A program made the translations under genes and the position numbers. From NCBI RefSeq assembly GCF_025140835.1, contig NZ_CP081153.1:1674001-1738000 (forward strand): 64,000 nucleotides of DNA. Direction: 5' to 3'. Below the pieces are notes generated by a model. It was not told the DNA's origin and ran no database searches. It saw only the letters and a list, made by a program, of their open reading frames with translations. This DNA comes from Aliiroseovarius sp. M344. GTDB lineage: Bacteria; Pseudomonadota; Alphaproteobacteria; Rhodobacterales; Rhodobacteraceae. Position 1 is the stretch's first letter; each line of letters begins with the position of its first letter. Below, piece after piece: positions 8,643 through 18,019 of this stretch.

Positions 8643-9680
8643 ATGTCGCTTAATGAAGTTTTACAGGCCGTGCCTCTGCCGGCTTTGATGATCAGTCCTG
8701 ATCAACGTGTCACGCACCAGAATGACGCGGCTTTGGATTTTTTTGGTTCAAACCTGGTTGGCCGTCACGTCGCCACCGCCATTCGCCAACCCGCGCTGCT
8801 TGAGACTGTCGAAGCGGTGTTGGCCGGCGCTCCGATAACCAGCGTTCGGTATCTGATGTCGAAACTCGGTCGTGAATTGACCTTCGATGTCCATGTTGCA
8901 CCGGTTCCGTCAGAGACAAGCGTAATTCTGACCTTTCTGGATGTGTCACCGCATGAAGAGGCGGGACAGATGCGGTCGGATTTCGTGGCGAATGTTAGCC
9001 ATGAATTACGCACGCCATTGACCGCGTTGTCGGGGTTTATCGAAACTCTTCGGGGGCCAGCGCGCGATGATCCCGAGGCTCGAGCCCGGTTCTTGGACAT
9101 CATGGACGGCGAAGCAAACCGCATGAACCGGCTTGTAAGCGATCTGCTGTCGCTCAGCCGTGTTGAAGACATGGAAAGATTGCGGCCTACGGATGTGATC
9201 GAATTGGATCAGGTTATCCAGACCGTCATCACCGCGCTTAGTCCCGCGGCCAAAGATCGCCGAGTCCAGGTCAAGACTGAGTTTACTTCGGATGGCCCGA
9301 CCACAGTTGCGGGCGACCGGGATCAACTGGCCCAAGTGTTCACCAACCTGATAGAGAACGCGATCAAATATGGGCGTAAGGGCGGGTCAGTTTTGGTGAC
9401 CCTCCGCCGATTGGACATGGTGTCCGCCTTCAAGGGGCCGGGACTGCAGATCACCGTGCAGGACAACGGCGACGGCATTGATCCAAAACACTTAGGACGA
9501 TTGACCGAGCGGTTTTACCGCGTGGATGACCACCGGTCGCGTGCTTTGGGCGGCACCGGGCTGGGGCTTGCGATTGTGAAACACATCATTAATCGCCACC
9601 GAGGGCGGTTGCGAATAGAAAGCACGCTGGGCGAAGGCAGTTCTTTCTTCGTCACACTGCCTCAGACAACAACGTCTTGA
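8643..9680 (+). CDS. phoR: Phosphate-regulon sensor histidine kinase PhoR
   Basis: Phosphorylates PhoB when phosphate is scarce. The 345-residue protein has an N-terminal PAS-like domain (about 8-100), a HisKA domain with phospho-acceptor His120 in FVANVSHELRTPL, and an ATPase domain with N box NLIENAIKYG, G1 DNGDGI, F box RFYRVD and G2 GGTGLGLAIVKHI. No transmembrane helix is visible, unlike E. coli PhoR, so signal input probably goes through PAS and PhoU/Pst contact at the membrane. An upstream frame to 8550 adds 31 non-family residues and was left out. It heads the cluster with pstS 161 bases downstream. Confidence 0.92.
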   Translation: MSLNEVLQAVPLPALMISPDQRVTHQNDAALDFFGSNLVGRHVATAIRQPALLETVEAVLAGAPITSVRYLMSKLGRELTFDVHVAPVPSETSVILTFLDVSPHEEAGQMRSDFVANVSHELRTPLTALSGFIETLRGPARDDPEARARFLDIMDGEANRMNRLVSDLLSLSRVEDMERLRPTDVIELDQVIQTVITALSPAAKDRRVQVKTEFTSDGPTTVAGDRDQLAQVFTNLIENAIKYGRKGGSVLVTLRRLDMVSAFKGPGLQITVQDNGDGIDPKHLGRLTERFYRVDDHRSRALGGTGLGLAIVKHIINRHRGRLRIESTLGEGSSFFVTLPQTTTS

Positions 9681-9737
9681 CGCCCGCGCCACAGACGAGA
9701 CCGTCCTTTTTGAAAAGTTTCGGCGTTGGACGCCTGT

Positions 9738-9770
9738 TTGTCACACTACTTTTACAAAACTTACACAAAA
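9738..9770 (+). promoter_or_regulatory. Pho-box-like direct-repeat array upstream of pstS
   Basis: Three seven-base units lie at exact 11-base steps: TTGTCAC (9738), CTTTTAC (9749) and CTTACAC (9760), separated by A/T-rich four-base spacers. PhoB binds tandem 11-base repeats of CTGTCAT-like units, so this fits a PhoB operator for pstS. The first unit matches best; the other two are degenerate. Confidence 0.65.
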
Positions 9771-9841
9771 GCTTTGATCAACACGCCTAGGACAGGCGCA
9801 TGTCGTCCAAGGGGACGATTTAATTCAAACAGGAGAAATCC

Positions 9842-10876
9842 ATGTCCTTTGTGAAACTGACCGCCTCGACGCTCGCGCTTGCTGCAGTGTCTGCCACCGC
9901 TGCACACGCCCGCGACCAAGTACAGATCGCTGGTTCGTCGACCGTATTGCCCTATGCCTCAATCGTTGCGGAAGCGTTTGGAGAAAACTTTGACTTTCCG
10001 ACACCGGTTGTGGAATCGGGTGGGTCGTCGGCCGGTCTGAAGCGGTTCTGCCAGGGTGTTGGCGAAGAACATACTGACATCGCGAATGCCTCGCGGGCGA
10101 TCCGTGAGAAAGAAGTGAAGGCCTGTGCTGAAAACGGTGTGACAGACATTATCGAAGTCCGCATCGGGTATGACGGCATCGTGTTTGCCTCGCAGATCGA
10201 CGGTCCTGACTACACGACCTTCACCCAAACAGATATCTTCAATGCGCTGGCTCCTAAAGTCATGGTTGACGGCGCACTGGTTGATAACCCCTACAAACAG
10301 TGGGCGGACTTCAACCCCGATCTGCCTGCCGAAGACATTCTGGCGTTCATCCCCGGCACCAAGCACGGTACCCGCGAAGTGTTCGAAGAAAAAGTCGTTG
10401 CAGCAGGCTGTGAAGCGACCGGCGCCATGGAAGCCATGATTGCTGGCGGTATGTCGGAAGACGACGCCGAAGACGCCTGCCTGGCAGTTATGTCCGACGG
10501 TCGTGCCGTCGACATCGACGGTGACTACACCGAAACTCTGGCGTCGATCGATGCAAACGCAAATGCTATCGGCGTTTTCGGTCTGGCCTTCTATGAAAAC
10601 AACACCGACAAGCTGAAAGTCGCCACGATGGCAGGTGTCGCGCCGTCGACTGAAACCATCTCGACTGGTGAATACCCGGTGTCGCGCCCGCTGTTCTTCT
10701 ATGTGAAGAAAGCTCATATCGGCGTGATCCCCGGCCTGAAGGAATATGCCGAGTTCTTCATCTCGGACGAGATCGCAGGCCCCGACGGTCCGCTGGCCGA
10801 ATACGGTCTGGTTGCTGATCCGGAGCTTGAGGCCACACAGGCAGCAGTTTCGGCCGAAGACGCCATGATGAACTAA
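9842..10876 (+). CDS. pstS: Phosphate ABC transporter, substrate-binding protein
   Basis: Periplasmic phosphate receptor of the PstSCAB importer. The 344-residue protein has a signal peptide (MSFVKLTASTLALAAVSATAAHA) and the phosphate-site loops IAGSSTVLPY and ESGGSSAGLKRFC, with DIANASRAI and GTKHGTREVFEE following, as in the PstS family. The gene has a strong Shine-Dalgarno (CAGGAGAAATCC) and a Pho-box-like array about 75-105 bases upstream. A stable hairpin after the stop codon probably lets pstS be made in excess over the membrane subunits. The C-terminal tail is acidic and alanine-rich, as often in marine homologues. Confidence 0.97.
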   Translation: MSFVKLTASTLALAAVSATAAHARDQVQIAGSSTVLPYASIVAEAFGENFDFPTPVVESGGSSAGLKRFCQGVGEEHTDIANASRAIREKEVKACAENGVTDIIEVRIGYDGIVFASQIDGPDYTTFTQTDIFNALAPKVMVDGALVDNPYKQWADFNPDLPAEDILAFIPGTKHGTREVFEEKVVAAGCEATGAMEAMIAGGMSEDDAEDACLAVMSDGRAVDIDGDYTETLASIDANANAIGVFGLAFYENNTDKLKVATMAGVAPSTETISTGEYPVSRPLFFYVKKAHIGVIPGLKEYAEFFISDEIAGPDGPLAEYGLVADPELEATQAAVSAEDAMMN

Positions 10877-10882
10877 GACAAT

Positions 10883-10912
10883 GTTGGCGCGGGGCATGGG
10901 TCCCGCGCCAAT
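10883..10912 (+). terminator. Intercistronic hairpin after pstS
   Basis: TTGGCGCGGG and CCCGCGCCAA form a perfect ten-base-pair stem around an eight-base loop, followed by TCTTCTGCCTTT rather than a clean T run. It lies seven bases after the pstS stop and about 60 bases before pstC, so it likely acts as a partial terminator or a 3'-end stabiliser rather than as a full stop. Confidence 0.75.
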
Positions 10913-10972
10913 CTTCTGCCTTTCCCGGATCGGGCCAATGATCTGCACCGCCTCAGCTGCACGGGCTCTGAT

Positions 10973-12445
10973 ATGTCTGCTTTCTGGCTTCTCATCACCT
11001 TTCTAACGATTGCCGCCGTCGGCTTTGCCCTTGGCAGACACCGAGCCTTGGCCTCGGTTAATGGTGAACGGCGTCGACTTCATTCCTTGCCCAACTACTA
11101 TGGCTCAAACGTCGCGATGATGGCTTTCGTCCCGGCGGTTTTTGTGCTGGCCGTTTGGGTGGTCGTTCAGCCGCTTGTCATCAATTCATCGGTATCAAAA
11201 CATATCCCTTCCGGGCTTTATGAAACCGGTGGCGAGCTGAACCTTATCATGAGCGATGTGCGCCGCGTGGCCGATGGATTGGATCTAGCCGTCAAGGACG
11301 GAATGCTAAGTGCGGATGAAGCGTCCACGTTCAACAATGAAGCGAAAGACCTACGCGCCTTGCTCGGCAAGGTTGGTGTCGCGCTGGGGTCAGAGGTCCA
11401 CCCGTCGGTTTTGTCGGCCGCGCAGGTGATGCGGGGGCAGGTTGCGACTGGTAATCTTTACAGGATGATCGTGCTTCTGGTGATCGCAGCAGCGGGGTTC
11501 TTTGTTGCCTTCCGTATGACTACGGGCGAACTTCGGGCGCGCAACATCGTTGAACGGGGTATTCGTGGCTTGTTGATCGCTGCAGCCTCTGTTGCGATTC
11601 TAACCACCGTTGGGATCGTCCTGTCTCTGATCTTCAACACGCTGGAGTTTTTCCGCCTTTATCCGGCCAAGGACTTCTTCACACTGCTTGAATGGGCGCC
11701 CAGCTTCTCGGGTCGCGGCGGCGCATCAAGCCTTGGCCTTTTGCCGCTTCTTTGGGGTACGCTTTACATCTCGCTCGTCGCGCTTCTGGTTGCAGTTCCG
11801 ATCGGTCTGTTCGCGGCGATCTATCTGTCTGAATATGCGGGGCCGAAAGTGCGCAGCATTGCCAAGCCACTGCTCGAGGTGCTGGCCGGTATTCCCACGA
11901 TTGTTTACGGTCTGTTTGCGCTTTTAACCATCGGCCCCATGCTTTTGACGGTTTTTGGCGATGAAGGGTTTGGATGGATGCAGGGGCAGCGCTCGGTTAT
12001 GACGGCTGGTCTTGTGATGGGTATCATGCTGATCCCGTTCGTCAGTTCTTTGTCCGATGACATCATCAATGCGGTGCCACAAGCCATGCGTGACGGCTCG
12101 TACGGCCTGGGCGCGACCCAGTCCGAAACCATCCGCCAAGTGGTGTTGCCCGCAGCCCTGCCAGGTATCGTCGGGGCCATTTTGTTGGCCACCAGCCGTG
12201 CTCTTGGTGAAACCATGATCGTGGTGATGGGGGCAGGGGCCGCGGCCCGCCTGGACCTGAACCCGTTCGAGGCGATGACCACCGTCACCGCCAAGATCGT
12301 CAGCCAGCTGACCGGCGACAGCGATTTTGCCAGCCCCGAGGCGCTGGTGGCCTTCGCGCTTGGCATGACGCTGTTCATCCTAACCCTCGGCTTGAATGTC
12401 CTTGCGCTTTACATCGTGCGCAAATACCGGGAGCAATACGAATGA
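10973..12445 (+). CDS. pstC: Phosphate ABC transporter permease PstC (extended form)
   Basis: Inner-membrane channel subunit of the phosphate importer. At 490 residues it is much longer than the roughly 320 of E. coli. The C-terminal 290 residues hold the usual six-helix permease with the coupling-helix region GLGATQSETIRQVVLP and the segment LLEVLAGIPTIVYG. The N-terminal extension has two or three extra membrane segments and a soluble loop (about 75-155), as is typical of alphaproteobacterial PstC. It overlaps pstA by four bases (ATGA at 12442-12445), so translation is coupled. Confidence 0.96.
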   Translation: MSAFWLLITFLTIAAVGFALGRHRALASVNGERRRLHSLPNYYGSNVAMMAFVPAVFVLAVWVVVQPLVINSSVSKHIPSGLYETGGELNLIMSDVRRVADGLDLAVKDGMLSADEASTFNNEAKDLRALLGKVGVALGSEVHPSVLSAAQVMRGQVATGNLYRMIVLLVIAAAGFFVAFRMTTGELRARNIVERGIRGLLIAAASVAILTTVGIVLSLIFNTLEFFRLYPAKDFFTLLEWAPSFSGRGGASSLGLLPLLWGTLYISLVALLVAVPIGLFAAIYLSEYAGPKVRSIAKPLLEVLAGIPTIVYGLFALLTIGPMLLTVFGDEGFGWMQGQRSVMTAGLVMGIMLIPFVSSLSDDIINAVPQAMRDGSYGLGATQSETIRQVVLPAALPGIVGAILLATSRALGETMIVVMGAGAAARLDLNPFEAMTTVTAKIVSQLTGDSDFASPEALVAFALGMTLFILTLGLNVLALYIVRKYREQYE

Positions 12446-13806
12446 CCGACGCATCTTTTTCGGACGGCGCACCAAATGACGCCCCGCGCGCCAAATCGTC
12501 GCTTCTGGCTCAAGACACGCGCACCAAGAAGCGCAACGCCGCCGAGGCGCGCTTTCGTGCCTATGGCATCTTGGCTATCGCGGTCGGCCTTGTGTTTCTT
12601 GCCGTGTTGGTCAGTTCGATCATCCATAAAGGTGTGGGCGCCTTCCAGCAGACCTTCATTACCTTGAATGTCGAACTTCAGGAGGCGAAACTGGACAAGT
12701 CCGGCAAGCGCGACATCGAAACGATCAAGAAGGTCACAACCTTTGGTTACAATCCGTTGATCGAGGCCGCGCTCGCGCAGGCTATTGCCGAAACCGGGAT
12801 CGAGAACCCGTTCACCAAGGGCAAGGATCTGCGCAAGATGGTCAGTTCGGGCGCTGCTGCGGACATTCGTGACCAGGTCATCGCTAACCCCGATCTGATC
12901 GGAGAAACGGTGACCTTCAAATTGCTCGCCTCGTCCCGTGTCGATGGTTATCTGAAAGGTCGCGTGACCCGTGAAAGCCTTGCGCGTGACAAGAACCTGA
13001 CGCCGGCACACCTTGATATCATTGACGCTTTAAAACAGGCTGATGTGGTGACGAAGACCTTTAACATGGATTTCATCACTGGCGCAGACGCGTCGGAAAG
13101 CCGTCCGGAACAGGCCGGGATTGGTGTTTCTATGCTGGGCAGTTTCTATATGATGCTGGTGGTGTTGATCTGTGCTTTGCCGATCGGTGTGGCAGCTTCG
13201 ATCTATCTTGAGGAATTTGCGCCGCAAAACGGCTTCACCGATCTGATCGAGGTGAATATCTCGAACCTTGCTGCTGTTCCGTCCATCGTGTTCGGCATCC
13301 TTGGTCTGGCCGTCTTCATCCAGTTCGCGCACCTGCCCCAATCCGCGCCGCTGGTTGGCGGGCTGGTCCTGACCCTGATGACCTTGCCGACAATCATTAT
13401 TTCGACACGTGCCTCGTTGAAATCCGTACCCCCATCGATCCGTGAAGCTGCACTTGGGGTGGGGGCTTCGAAAATGCAAACTGTGTTCCACCACGTGCTG
13501 CCACTGGCCATGCCGGGCATCCTGACAGGGACGATCATCGGTCTGGCTCAGGCCCTGGGTGAAACCGCGCCGTTGCTGTTGATCGGCATGGTGGGCTATG
13601 TGGCGTCGAATTATCCAGGCGGGATCGTCGACGGTTTCATGTCGCCAAACTCTGCCATGCCCGCCCAGATCTACGAATGGGCCAAACGCGCCGATCCCGC
13701 TTACTATGAACGGGCGTGGGGTGGCATCATTATCCTGCTTCTCTTCCTGATGAGCATGAATATCATCGCAATCATTCTGCGCCGCCGGTTCGAGCGCCGC
13801 TGGTAA
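12442..13806 (+). CDS. pstA: Phosphate ABC transporter permease PstA with N-terminal DUF3333-type region
   Basis: Second channel subunit of the phosphate importer, 454 residues. The C-terminal part is the standard permease with [18 protein letters not shown] and the ATPase-contact loop [18 protein letters not shown]. The N-terminal 200 residues contain one membrane helix (about 34-55) and a long soluble segment matching the DUF3333 extension found in alphaproteobacterial PstA. The first 30 residues are polar and basic. It overlaps pstC by four bases and is followed by pstB after 14 bases. Confidence 0.96.
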   Translation: MTDASFSDGAPNDAPRAKSSLLAQDTRTKKRNAAEARFRAYGILAIAVGLVFLAVLVSSIIHKGVGAFQQTFITLNVELQEAKLDKSGKRDIETIKKVTTFGYNPLIEAALAQAIAETGIENPFTKGKDLRKMVSSGAAADIRDQVIANPDLIGETVTFKLLASSRVDGYLKGRVTRESLARDKNLTPAHLDIIDALKQADVVTKTFNMDFITGADASESRPEQAGIGVSMLGSFYMMLVVLICALPIGVAASIYLEEFAPQNGFTDLIEVNISNLAAVPSIVFGILGLAVFIQFAHLPQSAPLVGGLVLTLMTLPTIIISTRASLKSVPPSIREAALGVGASKMQTVFHHVLPLAMPGILTGTIIGLAQALGETAPLLLIGMVGYVASNYPGGIVDGFMSPNSAMPAQIYEWAKRADPAYYERAWGGIIILLLFLMSMNIIAIILRRRFERRW

Positions 13807-13820
13807 GAAAGACGAAACAC

Positions 13821-14618
13821 ATGAACGACATGGCGAAGATTGAAAGGACCGTAGCGATGCAGGACATCAAGATCACGGCAAAAGGTGTGCAGGTCTATTA
13901 TGGTGACACACACGCCATCAAAGATGTCTCGGTCGACATTCAGGACAACACGGTCACCGCATTCATCGGCCCGTCCGGTTGCGGCAAATCCACCTTCCTG
14001 CGCTGTCTGAACCGGATGAATGACACCATCGACATCTGCCGTGTCGAAGGGGATATTCGTCTGGACGGTGAAGACATTTATGACAAGCGCGTCGATCCGG
14101 TGCAGTTGCGCGCCAAAGTGGGAATGGTGTTTCAGAAGCCCAACCCGTTTCCCAAATCGATTTATGACAATATCGCTTATGGGCCGCGAATTCACGGCTT
14201 GGCCAGAAACAAGGCCGACCTAGACGATATCGTCGAAAAATCCCTGCGCCGCGGCGCCATCTGGGACGAGGTGAAAGACCGTCTTCAAGCCCCCGGAACC
14301 GGCCTGTCCGGTGGTCAACAGCAGCGCCTATGCATCGCGCGCGCCATTGCAACGGAACCAGAGGTTTTGTTGATGGACGAACCGTGCTCGGCCCTGGATC
14401 CGATCGCCACGGCGCAGGTTGAGGAACTGATTGACGAGCTGCGCGAAAACTTTTCGGTTGTGATCGTGACCCATTCGATGCAACAGGCCGCGCGGGTCAG
14501 TCAGAAAACCGCGTTTTTCCATCTCGGCGACCTTGTGGAATTTGGTGACACAGACAAGATATTCACCAACCCGGAAGACAAGCGCACCGAAAGCTATATA
14601 ACCGGCCGGATCGGCTGA
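13821..14618 (+). CDS. pstB: Phosphate ABC transporter ATP-binding protein
   Basis: Cytoplasmic ATPase that powers PstCA. It shows Walker A (GPSGCGKST), Q loop ([15 protein letters not shown]), the family signature [16 protein letters not shown], Walker B ([13 protein letters not shown]) and the switch His (VTHSMQQA). At 265 residues it matches the family. The start at 13821 follows AAGAAAGAC; a second ATG at 13857 (MQDIK) has a better Shine-Dalgarno, AAAGGACC, and could be the true start, which would shorten the protein by 12 residues. It lies in the middle of pstSCAB-phoU-phoB. Confidence 0.96.
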   Translation: MNDMAKIERTVAMQDIKITAKGVQVYYGDTHAIKDVSVDIQDNTVTAFIGPSGCGKSTFLRCLNRMNDTIDICRVEGDIRLDGEDIYDKRVDPVQLRAKVGMVFQKPNPFPKSIYDNIAYGPRIHGLARNKADLDDIVEKSLRRGAIWDEVKDRLQAPGTGLSGGQQQRLCIARAIATEPEVLLMDEPCSALDPIATAQVEELIDELRENFSVVIVTHSMQQAARVSQKTAFFHLGDLVEFGDTDKIFTNPEDKRTESYITGRIG

Positions 14619-14652
14619 CGACTGACCGCCCAGAGGGGCAGGGGAGAGACCC

Positions 14653-15384
14653 ATGACGGACCAACATATCGCATCTGCCTTTGACCGTGACCTGGAAGAA
14701 ATTCAGGCCCATCTGATGAAGATGGGTGGCATGGTTGAAGATGCCATCCGCGACAGTGCAAAATCGCTCAAGCGGCGTGATGAAGAGCTGGCTGAGGCCG
14801 TGCGCAAGAGCGACAAAAAAATCGACGCGCTGGACATGCAAATCAACGAAGAATGCGCACGCCTTCTGGCGCTGCGTCAACCGATTGCGTCCGACCTGCG
14901 CACGGTTCTGACTGTTATGAAAGTTGCGGGCAATCTTGAACGGATAGGAGACTATTCCAAGAACATGGCCAAGCGGACCTCTGTTTTGGTGCATATGCAA
15001 CCCATCGACGGTGCATCCGGGGCCATCAAACGCATGGCGGGCGAGGTGCAGCACATGTTGTCCGATGCGCTGGATGCCTATATCCGCCGCGATGTCGCCG
15101 TGGCGATGGATGTGCGCCAGCGCGATCTGGAAATTGACCAGATGTATAACGCGCTGTTTCGCGAATTTCTGACCTTCATGATGGAAGACCCGCGCAACAT
15201 CACGCCCTGCATGCATCTGCATTTCATCGCCAAGAATATCGAGCGCATGGGGGATCACGTGACGTCGATTGCCGAGCAGGTTATTTATCTGGTCACAGGT
15301 GAAGTTCCGGACGAGGCGCGGCCAAAAGGCAATGCGCCCAATTACGACACATTGACAGCCGCCGGGATTGAGGATGCGACATGA
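14653..15384 (+). CDS. phoU: Phosphate signalling complex protein PhoU
   Basis: Negative regulator that links the state of the Pst transporter to PhoR. The 243-residue all-helical protein has two PhoU repeats, each with the metal-site pattern: RTVLTVMKVAGNLERIGDYS in the first half and IAKNIERMGDHVTSIAEQV in the second. It is preceded by GGGGAGAGACCC, and its last bases overlap the phoB start (ATGA, 15381-15384). Confidence 0.96.
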   Translation: MTDQHIASAFDRDLEEIQAHLMKMGGMVEDAIRDSAKSLKRRDEELAEAVRKSDKKIDALDMQINEECARLLALRQPIASDLRTVLTVMKVAGNLERIGDYSKNMAKRTSVLVHMQPIDGASGAIKRMAGEVQHMLSDALDAYIRRDVAVAMDVRQRDLEIDQMYNALFREFLTFMMEDPRNITPCMHLHFIAKNIERMGDHVTSIAEQVIYLVTGEVPDEARPKGNAPNYDTLTAAGIEDAT

Positions 15385-16070
15385 CGGCGGATAAACCCTG
15401 CGTTCTTTTGGTCGAGGATGAGCCCGCTCAACGCGAGGTTCTGCGCTATAATCTGGGCGCGGAAGGGTATGACGTAACCATGGCCGAAAATGGTGATGAT
15501 GCGTTGATCTTGATGGAAGAGGTCATGCCCGACCTTGTGTTGCTGGACTGGATGCTGCCTGGTGTTTCCGGCATCGAGATTTGCCGCCGTTTGAAGACCC
15601 GCAAAAAGACCAAAAATATTCCGGTGATCATGCTGTCTGCCAAGTCAGAAGAGGTCGACCGCGTGCGCGGATTGGAAACCGGTGCAGATGACTATGTGGT
15701 CAAACCGTTTTCTGTTGGCGAACTGATGGCCCGTATCCGCACCCAATTGCGCCGCACACGCCCCGCCGCTATTGGCCAGCAACTGGAATTTGAAGACATC
15801 ATGCTGGATGGCGAAAGCCACAGGGTGACGCGGTCGGGGTCCGATGTGAAACTGGGCCCGACAGAATTCCGTCTGCTGGCAACGCTGATGGAAAAACCGG
15901 GCCGGGTCTGGAGCCGCGAACAATTGCTGGATCGGGTTTGGGGGCGCGACGTTTACGTCGATACGCGGACCGTCGACGTTCACGTCGGCCGGTTGCGCAA
16001 AGCGCTGTGCCGCCAGGGTGGTAGCGACCCACTACGGACGGTACGTGGCACCGGCTACGCGCTGGGGTAG
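15381..16070 (+). CDS. phoB: Phosphate-regulon response regulator PhoB
   Basis: OmpR-type transcription activator of the phosphate-starvation response. The receiver domain has the acidic pocket (VEDEPAQRE), phospho-acceptor Asp56 in LVLLDWMLPG, and the switch Lys in YVVKPFS. The C-terminal winged helix carries LGPTEFRLLATLMEKPGRVW and VDVHVGRLRKAL. The length of 229 residues equals E. coli PhoB. It is the last gene of the cluster, eight kilobases from the start of phoR, and overlaps phoU by four bases. It would bind the repeat array before pstS. Confidence 0.96.
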   Translation: MTADKPCVLLVEDEPAQREVLRYNLGAEGYDVTMAENGDDALILMEEVMPDLVLLDWMLPGVSGIEICRRLKTRKKTKNIPVIMLSAKSEEVDRVRGLETGADDYVVKPFSVGELMARIRTQLRRTRPAAIGQQLEFEDIMLDGESHRVTRSGSDVKLGPTEFRLLATLMEKPGRVWSREQLLDRVWGRDVYVDTRTVDVHVGRLRKALCRQGGSDPLRTVRGTGYALG

Positions 16071-16097
16071 GGCGGTCGGATCGGGCAAGGGATCGTC

Positions 16098-17051
16098 CTA
16101 AACCAGAAGCCAGGTCAAATATCCGATATAGCACATGACCATTATGGCGCCTTCACGACGCCCAACGCGCCAACCAGTTCGCGCAAAAAGGACCAACAGC
16201 GCGGTTGCCGCGCACATTATCCAAATATCGAACTGAATAATCTCGGGCGGGATCTGCATCGGCTGCACCAATGTTGTGATGCCAAGAATGCCAAGGATAT
16301 TGAAAATATTGCTGCCCAGCACATTGCCAAGCGCCACATCACCTTGACCCTTCCGGACGGCAATCACGGATGTCACAAGCTCTGGCATTGACGTTCCGAT
16401 GGCGACGATGGTCAGGCCAATGACCGCCTCAGATATCCCTGCAACCTGTGCCAACGTGACAGCGCCAGATACAAGGAACTTCGCGCCCAAAATGGTGACT
16501 AAAAGGCCGATTGCCGCGATCCCCAGATCGATACCAAGCGCATGACCGCGGACCGCAACAAGATCCGCTTCTGCTTCGTATACCGCACTTTCGGGGCTAT
16601 CATCCAAACGGCGCTCGGTGATCAGCGTGTATGACAGATATAAGGCGAGCGCTAAGACAAAGGACAAACCCGCAAGCCTGCCAATGTCACCGATGAGCAC
16701 CGCACCAAGGCATAGGGCGCTTGCCAGAACCATCACCAATCCGTCGCGTTTGAATGCTGCAGGATCAACAGCAATGGGCACAAGAAACGCCGCAATTCCA
16801 AGGATTAAAAGGATATTTCCGATGTTGCTGCCGATGATGTTGCCAACAGCTATCCCGGACGAGCCGTTTAGCGCTGCTTCAAGGCTCGTCACCAGTTCTG
16901 GTGATGATGTCCCAAAGCCAACGAGGGTCAACCCGATCACCATCGGGGGAAGGCCAAACCTTTGCGCCATAGCGACCGCACCACGAACCAGCATGTCACC
17001 ACCGACAACCAGCGCCACAAGTCCAAGGAGGACAAATATCAAAGCACTCAC
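16098..17051 (-). CDS. Calcium/sodium antiporter (CaCA family, YrbG-like)
   Basis: A 317-residue inner-membrane exchanger with about ten helices in two inverted halves. Each half has the alpha-repeat signature: GFGTSSPELVTSLEAALNG in the first and AIGTSMPELVTSVIAVRKG in the second, with the following GNIIGSNIGNI and GNVLGSNIFNI motifs. Such proteins exchange Ca2+ for Na+ or H+. It converges on phoB with 27 bases between the stops and is a single-gene unit facing a long intergenic region. Confidence 0.92.
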   Translation of the reverse strand: MSALIFVLLGLVALVVGGDMLVRGAVAMAQRFGLPPMVIGLTLVGFGTSSPELVTSLEAALNGSSGIAVGNIIGSNIGNILLILGIAAFLVPIAVDPAAFKRDGLVMVLASALCLGAVLIGDIGRLAGLSFVLALALYLSYTLITERRLDDSPESAVYEAEADLVAVRGHALGIDLGIAAIGLLVTILGAKFLVSGAVTLAQVAGISEAVIGLTIVAIGTSMPELVTSVIAVRKGQGDVALGNVLGSNIFNILGILGITTLVQPMQIPPEIIQFDIWIMCAATALLVLFARTGWRVGRREGAIMVMCYIGYLTWLLV

Positions 17052-17569
17052 GTCTTTTCTTTCTCAATGACAGGATCTGCGTGTTCGCATATATGATCGG
17101 GCTGCAGGTATACAACTGCGCCAAAGAATCCACTGGCTTCATTCCGCTTGCAAGCGCGCGCATACGGGTAAGGCTTCATTCGTGTATCAAACTTGGTCAT
17201 TGGTCTGCTCGGCGCAATGACCTTAGATATTTATCAGCCAATGGGACCAATAGGTCACGCAGGTTCCCGCTCTGGCCTTAAGCGTATAATCAGTATTATG
17301 TTAATAGTGAAACTGACGGTATTGTATAGCTACATCAATTTAAGGCCGCAGAGCATTGTCTTTATGCGTTTATTTTTCATGCACGGCTGAACGGTTACTG
17401 CAATACTGATGAAATACGTAAGGTTTGCGCGCACTTAAGCCCGATTGATCCTGTTATCCCAAAACATCACCTGACTTTTCCTAAGCCAGTTTTTGGTCGA
17501 AAACCTGTTCTTCCTCGACAATTCATGTATTTGCCCTCAGAAAGTACGCTCGGGAGAAGGAAATTAACG
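17052..17569. other. AT-richer intergenic region between the antiporter gene and aroQ
   Basis: About 520 bases with no convincing gene. It holds the divergent promoters of the antiporter and of aroQ-luxR. The ten-base word GGCTTCATTC occurs twice on the plus strand, at 17135-17144 and 17172-17181, 37 bases apart. The stretch 17280-17400 is markedly AT-rich. An open frame at 17081-17281 has no ribosome site and unlikely composition. The aroQ ribosome site is GGAGAAGGAAATT just before 17570. Confidence 0.5.
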
Positions 17570-18019
17570 ATGATCTCATTGCTCGTCATAAATGGACCGA
17601 ACCTAAATATGTTGGGGATACGCCAACCCGAGGTATATGGCCGCGACACCCTGCCTGGTATTGAAACGCTTTGTCGTGAACATGCGCAAACGCGTAATGT
17701 CGGGTGTGAGGTTTTTCAAAGCAACCATGAAGGCGCTTTGATAGATCAGATCCACGCGGCGCGCGGCAGCCATCACGGGATCATTTTGAACGCGGGCGCA
17801 TACACACACACGTCTATTGCAATCATGGATGCTGTGGCGTCTGCCAGCGTTCCGACGATTGAGGTTCACCTGTCCAACATTCACGCGCGCGAGTCTTTCC
17901 GCCACACAAGCTATCTGTCCAAGGTGGCAGTTGGTCAAATTTGCGGGTTTGGCGCACATGGATATGTTCTGGCCATCGACGCACTGATTGCGCATCTCGC
18001 AGAGGCTGAGACCGCCTGA
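17570..18019 (+). CDS. aroQ: 3-Dehydroquinate dehydratase, type II
   Basis: Converts 3-dehydroquinate to 3-dehydroshikimate, third step of the shikimate pathway. The 149-residue protein has all type II landmarks: NGPNLNMLG at the N terminus, FQSNHEGALIDQIH, NAGAYTHTSIAI and EVHLSNIHARESFR. The start at the ATG for MISLLVINGPN is set by GGAGAAGGAAATT and by homology; an upstream in-frame ATG at 17525 covers that site. The LuxR-type gene begins at the very next base after the aroQ stop, so the two form one transcription unit. Confidence 0.96.
   Translation: MISLLVINGPNLNMLGIRQPEVYGRDTLPGIETLCREHAQTRNVGCEVFQSNHEGALIDQIHAARGSHHGIILNAGAYTHTSIAIMDAVASASVPTIEVHLSNIHARESFRHTSYLSKVAVGQICGFGAHGYVLAIDALIAHLAEAETA

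Noticed and set aside
9959..10948. 329-codon antisense frame across pstS
   Set aside because: Shadow frame opposite a well-defined signal-peptide-bearing gene with a strong ribosome site.
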